Shown: positions 59,532-64,000 of the stretch, one piece after another | Layout: each line of letters starts with the position of its first letter | Numbering within the stretch: the first letter of the stretch is position 1 | Source: Streptomyces spinosisporus | GTDB taxonomy: Bacteria; Actinomycetota; Actinomycetes; Streptomycetales; Streptomycetaceae | Assembly (NCBI RefSeq): GCF_022698145.1 | Contig: NZ_JALDAX010000005.1 | Span: 248,001 to 312,000, forward strand | Length of the DNA: 64,000 nt | Direction: 5' to 3' | The notes under the pieces: generated by a model | What the model saw: the letters and a program-made list of their open reading frames with translations, nothing else | What the model was told of the DNA's origin: nothing | The model's database searches: none | Made by a program: the position numbers and the translations under genes

Positions 59532-60362
59532 TCAGCGGAAGGTGAGGTCCGCGACGACCGCCGCGTGGTCGGAGGGCCACACCCCGTCGACCGGGCCGTC
59601 GCCCGCTCGGCGGGCGTGGCGGACCGTGCCGATGCCGTCGGGGCCGGCCGGGCCGCCGACATGGATGTAGTCCATGCGCAGGCTCGGGCCGAGGCCCGGG
59701 TGCACGTAGGGGTTGGCGATGTCCCAGGTGACCGACGGGGCGGCCGGGTCGGCGTAGTCCCAGGCGTCGAAGAAGACCTGGCCGGGGACGACGGGGGCGG
59801 TGCGCAGCCCGCCGAACAGGCGGATCTCGTCGGAGTCGGGCCAGGCGTTGAAGTCGCCGGTGACGACGGGCGGGAAGGCGGTGCCGCCGCGGTGGGCGGC
59901 GACGAACTCGGCGAGAGCGGTGACCTGGGTGCGACGTACGGCGGAGACGTGCAGCGGCGACGACAGGTGGGCGGTGAAGAAGGGCACCGGGTGGCCGGGG
60001 GCGTCCAGGCGGGCGTAGAGGGCGAGGCGGCCGTCGTCGAGCTCCTCGGGGGCGGGCAGCCGCAGCACCTCACGCTGCAGGACCGGCCAGCGGCTGAGCA
60101 CCGCGTTGCCGATCTCGACGCCCGGCTCGGCTATGCGCCGCTGCCAGCGCTCGGGGGCGGGCGAGGCGGCCCAGGTCCAGTGCAGTCCGAGCTCGCCGGC
60201 CAGCCACTCGGCGAGGTTCTCGCCGTCGGCGGACCACACCTCCTGCAGCCCCACGACGTCCGGCTGCAGCTCCTCCAGCACGGCGAGGACGGCCTTCTGC
60301 CGCTCGGCCCAGGGACCGAAACGCCACCACAGATTCCAGGTCACCACGCGCATGGGAGACAT
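59532..60362 (-). CDS. Endonuclease/exonuclease/phosphatase-family hydrolase
   Basis: A 276-residue EEP-fold protein. Motifs: VVTWNLWWRFG at the start, DVVGLQEVWS (metal Glu), VVTGDFNAWPDSDEIR (Asp/Asn) and WPSDHAAVVADL at the end (Asp/His). Substrate could be a nucleic acid or phosphorylated small molecule. I start at ATG 60362; ATG 60353 is also possible. Divergent from the Ddn-like gene. Confidence 0.9.
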   Translation of the reverse strand: MSPMRVVTWNLWWRFGPWAERQKAVLAVLEELQPDVVGLQEVWSADGENLAEWLAGELGLHWTWAASPAPERWQRRIAEPGVEIGNAVLSRWPVLQREVLRLPAPEELDDGRLALYARLDAPGHPVPFFTAHLSSPLHVSAVRRTQVTALAEFVAAHRGGTAFPPVVTGDFNAWPDSDEIRLFGGLRTAPVVPGQVFFDAWDYADPAAPSVTWDIANPYVHPGLGPSLRMDYIHVGGPAGPDGIGTVRHARRAGDGPVDGVWPSDHAAVVADLTFR

Positions 60363-60402
60363 TGAAAGGCATCAACGTCCCCGCGACAGGAGAACCGCGA
60401 AC

Positions 60403-60795
60403 ATGCCCCGCCACTCGGAGACCAAGTACCGCCTCGTCACGACGTTCCAGCGCCGGCTGAACGCGCTCGTGCGCCGCCTGCCGGGTCACACCCTGCTGGA
60501 GACGACGGGCCGCACCTCGGGCCTGCCCCGCCGCACACCGGTCGGCGGGCGCCGGGTCGGCGACGCGTTCTGGCTGGTCTCCGAGTTCGGCGAGCGCTCC
60601 CAGTACGTGCGCAACATCAAGGCCGACCCGCACGTACGCATCCGCCTGCACGGCCACTGGCACACCGGCACCGCCCACCTCCTCCCGGACGACGACCCCC
60701 TGACCCGCCTGCGCACCCTGCCCCGCATGAACAGCCTGGCCGTACGCACGGTCGGCGCGGGCCTGCTGACGGTGCGGGTGGACTTGGCGGACTGA
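60403..60795 (+). CDS. Ddn-like deazaflavin (F420)-dependent nitroreductase family
   Basis: A 130-residue split-beta-barrel protein; LVRRLPGHTLLETTGRTSGLPRRTPVGG and SQYVRNIKADPHVRIRLHGHW match the DUF385/Ddn family, which binds F420 and reduces electrophiles. With fbiC and the LLM protein in the same window, F420 is the probable cofactor. ATG 60403 has AGGAG nine bases upstream. Confidence 0.9.
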   Translation: MPRHSETKYRLVTTFQRRLNALVRRLPGHTLLETTGRTSGLPRRTPVGGRRVGDAFWLVSEFGERSQYVRNIKADPHVRIRLHGHWHTGTAHLLPDDDPLTRLRTLPRMNSLAVRTVGAGLLTVRVDLAD

Positions 60796-60841
60796 GGCCG
60801 GACGAGGACGGGAAGGGCGTGCGCGCCCGGCGCGCCCCGTT

Positions 60842-62302
60842 TCACCCCGGCCACACGATCGCCTGTACCTCGCTGTACGCGTGCAGGGCGTACGAGCCGA
60901 CGTCCCTGCCCACCCCGCTCTTCTTGAAGCCGCCGAAGGGTGCCTCCATGTTGCGGCCGACGGTGTTGATGCCGACCCCGCCGGACCGCAGCTGCCGGGC
61001 CACGCGGAAGGCGCGGGCGACGTCGCCGGACCAGACGTAGTCGATGAGGCCGTAGTCGCTGTCGTTGGCGAGGGCGACGCCTTCGTCCTCGTCGTCGAAG
61101 GGGACGACCACGACGACGGGCCCGAAGATCTCCTCGCGGGCCACGCGCATCTCGTTGGTGCAGTCGGCGAGCAGGGTCGGTGCGACGTAGAACCCGTGCT
61201 CGTGCGGCGGGCGTTCGCCGCCGGTGACCGCCACTGCGCCTTCCTTGCGTCCCAGTTCGACGTACGACTCCACCCGCTCCCGGTGCGCCGCGGAGATCAC
61301 CGGGCCGACCGCGGTGTTCTTGTCCCTGGGATCGCCGACCTTCAACCGGCGCGCATAACCGTCCAGTTGCTCCACGAGCCGGTCGTACACATCGCGCTGC
61401 GCGAGCACCCGCGTCGGGGCCGTGCAGATCTGACCGCTGTAGAAGGAGAAGGTGGTGCCGATTCCCGCCACCGCCGACGCCAGGTCCGCGTCGTCGAAGA
61501 CGAGCGCCGCCCCCTTGCCGCCCAGCTCCATCAACTGGCGTTTCATGTCACGGCCGCACGCCTCGGCGATGCGCCGGCCGACCGCCGTGGAGCCGGTGAA
61601 GCTCACCATGTCGACGTCGGGCGACTCCACCGCCGCCTCGCCGACCTCCGCCGACTGCCCGCAGACCACGTTCACCACGCCCGGCGGCGCGCCCGCCGCC
61701 TCCAGGGCCTCCGCCATCCGGAAGACCGACAGCGGATCCTGCGGGGCCGGCTTCACGACCACGGTGTTGCCCATGGCGAGCGCGGGGGCGATCTTGCCCG
61801 CCGGGTTCGCCCACGGGTTGTTGTACGACGTGATGCAGGTGACGACGCCGACCGGCTGGCGCACGGCGAGCGCACCCATCACACCGGCCTCGCCCATGGG
61901 CCCCGCTTCATTGATCTGCGGCGCGACCGCCCACTCGGCGGGCTCCACGCGCGCGTACCGCCGGAACCGGGCCATGCCCACCCCGACCTGCATCGCCCGT
62001 GCCGTCCCGGTCGTCGCACCGGTCTCCGCCTGCGCCAGCTCGGCGTAGGGCCCGAAGCGGCTGCCGATGATCTCCGCCGCCCGGCCGAGCACTGCCGCCC
62101 GCTCCTCCGGTGACGTCCTCGACCACGGCCCGAAGGCCTCGCGGGCCGCGGCACACGCCGCGTGCACCTGATCCCGCGAGGCCTCCGGGGCCCAGCCGAC
62201 GGTCTCCTCGCTCGCCGGGTCGACCACGGCGTAGTGCCCGCCGTCCGGCTCGACCCACGCACCCCCGACGAACAGCCGCTGCCCGTCGGCCGCTCCGCTC
62301 AC
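60842..62302 (-). CDS. NAD(P)-dependent aldehyde dehydrogenase
   Basis: A 486-residue aldehyde dehydrogenase. Motifs are complete: Asn in TSYNNPWANPAGK, cofactor VVKPAPQDPLS and FTGSTAVGRRIA, Glu in MELGGKGAALVFDDAD and nucleophile Cys in FYSGQICTAPTRV. GTG 62302 overlaps the amidohydrolase stop (GTGA), so they are coupled and likely act in one catabolic pathway. Substrate unknown. Confidence 0.93.
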   Translation of the reverse strand: MSGAADGQRLFVGGAWVEPDGGHYAVVDPASEETVGWAPEASRDQVHAACAAAREAFGPWSRTSPEERAAVLGRAAEIIGSRFGPYAELAQAETGATTGTARAMQVGVGMARFRRYARVEPAEWAVAPQINEAGPMGEAGVMGALAVRQPVGVVTCITSYNNPWANPAGKIAPALAMGNTVVVKPAPQDPLSVFRMAEALEAAGAPPGVVNVVCGQSAEVGEAAVESPDVDMVSFTGSTAVGRRIAEACGRDMKRQLMELGGKGAALVFDDADLASAVAGIGTTFSFYSGQICTAPTRVLAQRDVYDRLVEQLDGYARRLKVGDPRDKNTAVGPVISAAHRERVESYVELGRKEGAVAVTGGERPPHEHGFYVAPTLLADCTNEMRVAREEIFGPVVVVVPFDDEDEGVALANDSDYGLIDYVWSGDVARAFRVARQLRSGGVGINTVGRNMEAPFGGFKKSGVGRDVGSYALHAYSEVQAIVWPG

Positions 62303-64000
62303 CGGGTGCTCACCGTCCTCGTGTCCCGCCCGGACCTGAGCACCCTGCCCGGTACGGCACCGCTCACCACGTCGTCCCGGATCGCCTCGGTGCCGTTGAC
62401 CCACACGGCCCGTATCCCGATCGCCTTGGCGTCGAGCCGCGGACTGTCACCCGGCAGGTCGTGCACCAGGGTGGCCTGGCCCGCGTCGATCCGCTCCGGG
62501 TCGAAGAGCACCAGGTCCGCATGGAAGCCCTCCTGGACACGGCCGCGCTCGCGCAGCCCGAACAGCTGCGCCGGGTCGTCGGTGAGCATCTTGACGGCCT
62601 GTTCGAGACCGACCAGCTTGCGGCGGCGCAGACAGTCGCCGAGGAAGCGCGTCGTGTACGGCGCCCCACACATGCGGTCCAGATGCGCGCCCGCGTCGGA
62701 CCCGCCGAGCATCACGTCCTCGTGCTGCCAGGTCTCCGCCCGCAGCGCCCAGGACGCCGGGTCGTTGTCGGTGGGCATCGGCCACAGGACCGTACGCAGA
62801 TCGTCGGCGGCGCAGATCTCGACCAGGCAGTGGAAGGGGTCCTGGCCACGCTCCTGTGCTATGTCACGTACCACCCGCCCGGTCAGCCCGGCGTTCGCCT
62901 CGCTGTAGGTGTCGCCGATGACGTACCGCCCGAAGTTGGCGAGCCGCCGGAAGACGCCCGCCTCCTTCGACTCGGCGCGCCGCAGCATCTCGGCGCGTAC
63001 GTCGGCGTCGCGCAGCTTGGCGATGCGCTCCGGGACCGGCAGCGCGAGGATCGGGCCCCAGCCGGGTATCAGGTTCAGCGCGCAGAACGTGCCGAGCGAC
63101 ATGTTCATCGGCGTGAGGATCGGCATGGTCAGCGCGACGACCCGGCCGCCCGCCTTGCGCGCCCGCTCGCTCGCGAACAGCTGCCGGGGCACCCGCTCGG
63201 GGACGGCCGCGTCGATGGTCAGCACGTTCCAGTTCAGGGGCCGCCCGGCGGCGGCGCTCATCTCCGCGAACAGCTCGATCTCCGCGTCGCTGAACTGGTC
63301 CAGGCAGCCGGCGACGATCGCCTCGATCTGCGTGCCCTCGTGCTCACCGACGGCCCGCGAGAGCGCGAGCAGCTCCGCGGGTTTCGCATGCCGCGAGGCC
63401 ACGGGCTGTCCGTCGCCGTCCGAATGGGTGGAGGACTGCGTGGTGGAGAACCCCCACGCACCGGCATCCATGGCCTCGTGCAACAGCCGTACGATCTCGG
63501 CGAGTTGCTCCTCACTGGGCTGCCCACCGACGGCGTCGGGCCCCATCACATACCGCCGCAGCGCGCAATGCCCCACCATGAACCCGGCGTTGACGGCGAT
63601 CCGCCCCTCAAGGGCGTCCAGATACTCCCCGAACGCATTCCAACTCCACGGCGCCCCCTCCTCCAGCGCCACCAGCGACATCCCCTCCACCCGGGACATC
63701 ATCCGCCGCGTGTAGTCGGCGTCCTCGGGGCGGGACGGATTCAAGGGCGCGAGCGTGAACCCGCAGTTGCCCGCGGCCACGGTCGTCACTCCGTGGTTCA
63801 GGGAGGGCGTGGCATACGGATCCCAGAAGAGCTGGGCGTCGTAGTGCGTGTGGGGGTCGACGAACCCGGGGGCGAGGACCATCCCCGACGCGTCCTCGGA
63901 ACTGCGCGCCTCCTCGGCGACAGCCCCGACAACAGCGATCCGCCCGTCCCGGATACCGACGTCGGCGACGAATCCGGGCGCCCCGGTCCCGTCAACAACC
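62299..64000 (-). CDS. D-aminoacylase-type amidohydrolase, N-terminus outside the window
   Basis: At least 566 residues visible; the 5' end lies beyond base 64000. Metal-dependent hydrolase: LAPGFVDPHTHYDAQLFWDP (HxH), GVTTVAAGNCGFTLAPL, and later MLGGSDAGAHLDRMCG with the catalytic Asp. The pattern matches the N-acyl-D-amino-acid deacylase group of the amidohydrolase superfamily. Coupled with the aldehyde dehydrogenase downstream. Confidence 0.9.
   Translation of the reverse strand, partial: VVDGTGAPGFVADVGIRDGRIAVVGAVAEEARSSEDASGMVLAPGFVDPHTHYDAQLFWDPYATPSLNHGVTTVAAGNCGFTLAPLNPSRPEDADYTRRMMSRVEGMSLVALEEGAPWSWNAFGEYLDALEGRIAVNAGFMVGHCALRRYVMGPDAVGGQPSEEQLAEIVRLLHEAMDAGAWGFSTTQSSTHSDGDGQPVASRHAKPAELLALSRAVGEHEGTQIEAIVAGCLDQFSDAEIELFAEMSAAAGRPLNWNVLTIDAAVPERVPRQLFASERARKAGGRVVALTMPILTPMNMSLGTFCALNLIPGWGPILALPVPERIAKLRDADVRAEMLRRAESKEAGVFRRLANFGRYVIGDTYSEANAGLTGRVVRDIAQERGQDPFHCLVEICAADDLRTVLWPMPTDNDPASWALRAETWQHEDVMLGGSDAGAHLDRMCGAPYTTRFLGDCLRRRKLVGLEQAVKMLTDDPAQLFGLRERGRVQEGFHADLVLFDPERIDAGQATLVHDLPGDSPRLDAKAIGIRAVWVNGTEAIRDDVVSGAVPGRVLRSGRDTRTVSTR

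Overview
The window is chromosomal DNA from a Streptomyces or a very close relative. It has very high GC with strong G/C bias at third codon positions, frequent GTG starts, and mycothiol- and coenzyme F420-related enzymes. It also carries DUF5753/DUF397 regulator pairs, a GOLPH3/VPS74-type protein and a pSAM2-type integrative element. All functional names come from recognising motifs and families by eye; no database search was run.

Layout. 1-2797: tail of a small biosynthetic-looking cluster (two unrecognised proteins, a FabH-type ketosynthase and a 51-codon peptide gene), closed by a strong hairpin terminator. 2823-3602: HAD phosphatase. 3941-4016: tRNA-Arg(CCT). 3972-15485: an 11.5-kb actinomycete integrative and conjugative element (AICE) inserted in that tRNA gene and bounded by 49-bp direct repeats. 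Its leftward operon runs from an unrecognised small protein through an FtsK-like transfer pump, Spd-type spread proteins, a RepSA-like initiator and an excisionase to a tyrosine integrase. The integrase reading frame is broken, and the initiator has no usual start codon but a perfect ribosome site in front of ATC. The rightward genes are a Nudix (Pif-like) protein, an ATPase-fold protein, an unknown protein, a low-GC Schlafen/AlbA_2-type cargo gene and a small unknown gene. A GntR (KorSA-like) repressor and repeated ACTCGTCTA-type sites tie the element together.

15911-17141: a SUKH-type protein and a Uma2-type protein just outside the element. 17272-20174: cytochrome bd oxidase (cydB, cydA) and a DUF6343 membrane protein. 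20316-23857: a LysR-controlled pair of NAD(P)-dependent oxidoreductases and a mycothiol-dependent enzyme. 23878-30930: a secreted protein, an ANTAR protein, an AraC regulator, an alpha/beta hydrolase, an aminoglycoside-phosphotransferase-fold protein, an ArsR-like/MFS divergent pair and glutathione peroxidase. 30965-36142: a polytopic membrane protein and a D,D-carboxypeptidase with a 635-residue low-complexity cytoplasmic head. 36355-38737: VPS74-like protein and XRE/DUF397 pair. 38888-43090: a divergent SDR pair around a palindrome, a sodium:solute symporter and a DinB-type protein.

43145-48878: a DraG-fold protein whose metal-binding aspartates look lost, a large P-loop/TPR protein, a DUF2165 protein and an L,D-transpeptidase-like protein lacking its catalytic Cys. 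48956-52479: FO synthase (fbiC) and an F420-type luciferase-like oxidoreductase. 52698-54206: exported PHP-type metallohydrolase. 54341-59495: a compact polymorphic-toxin locus (small helical partner, WXG-headed RHS toxin, overlapping immunity gene). 59532-64000: an endonuclease/phosphatase-fold protein, a Ddn-like F420 protein, an aldehyde dehydrogenase and a D-aminoacylase-type amidohydrolase that runs off the window.

Most promising for new biology: the AICE (ATC start, broken integrase, composite right end, Schlafen-like cargo with palindromic promoter, large inverted repeat), the RHS toxin locus, the two apparently dead enzymes (DraG-like and L,D-transpeptidase-like), and the ketosynthase/small-peptide cluster at the left edge.
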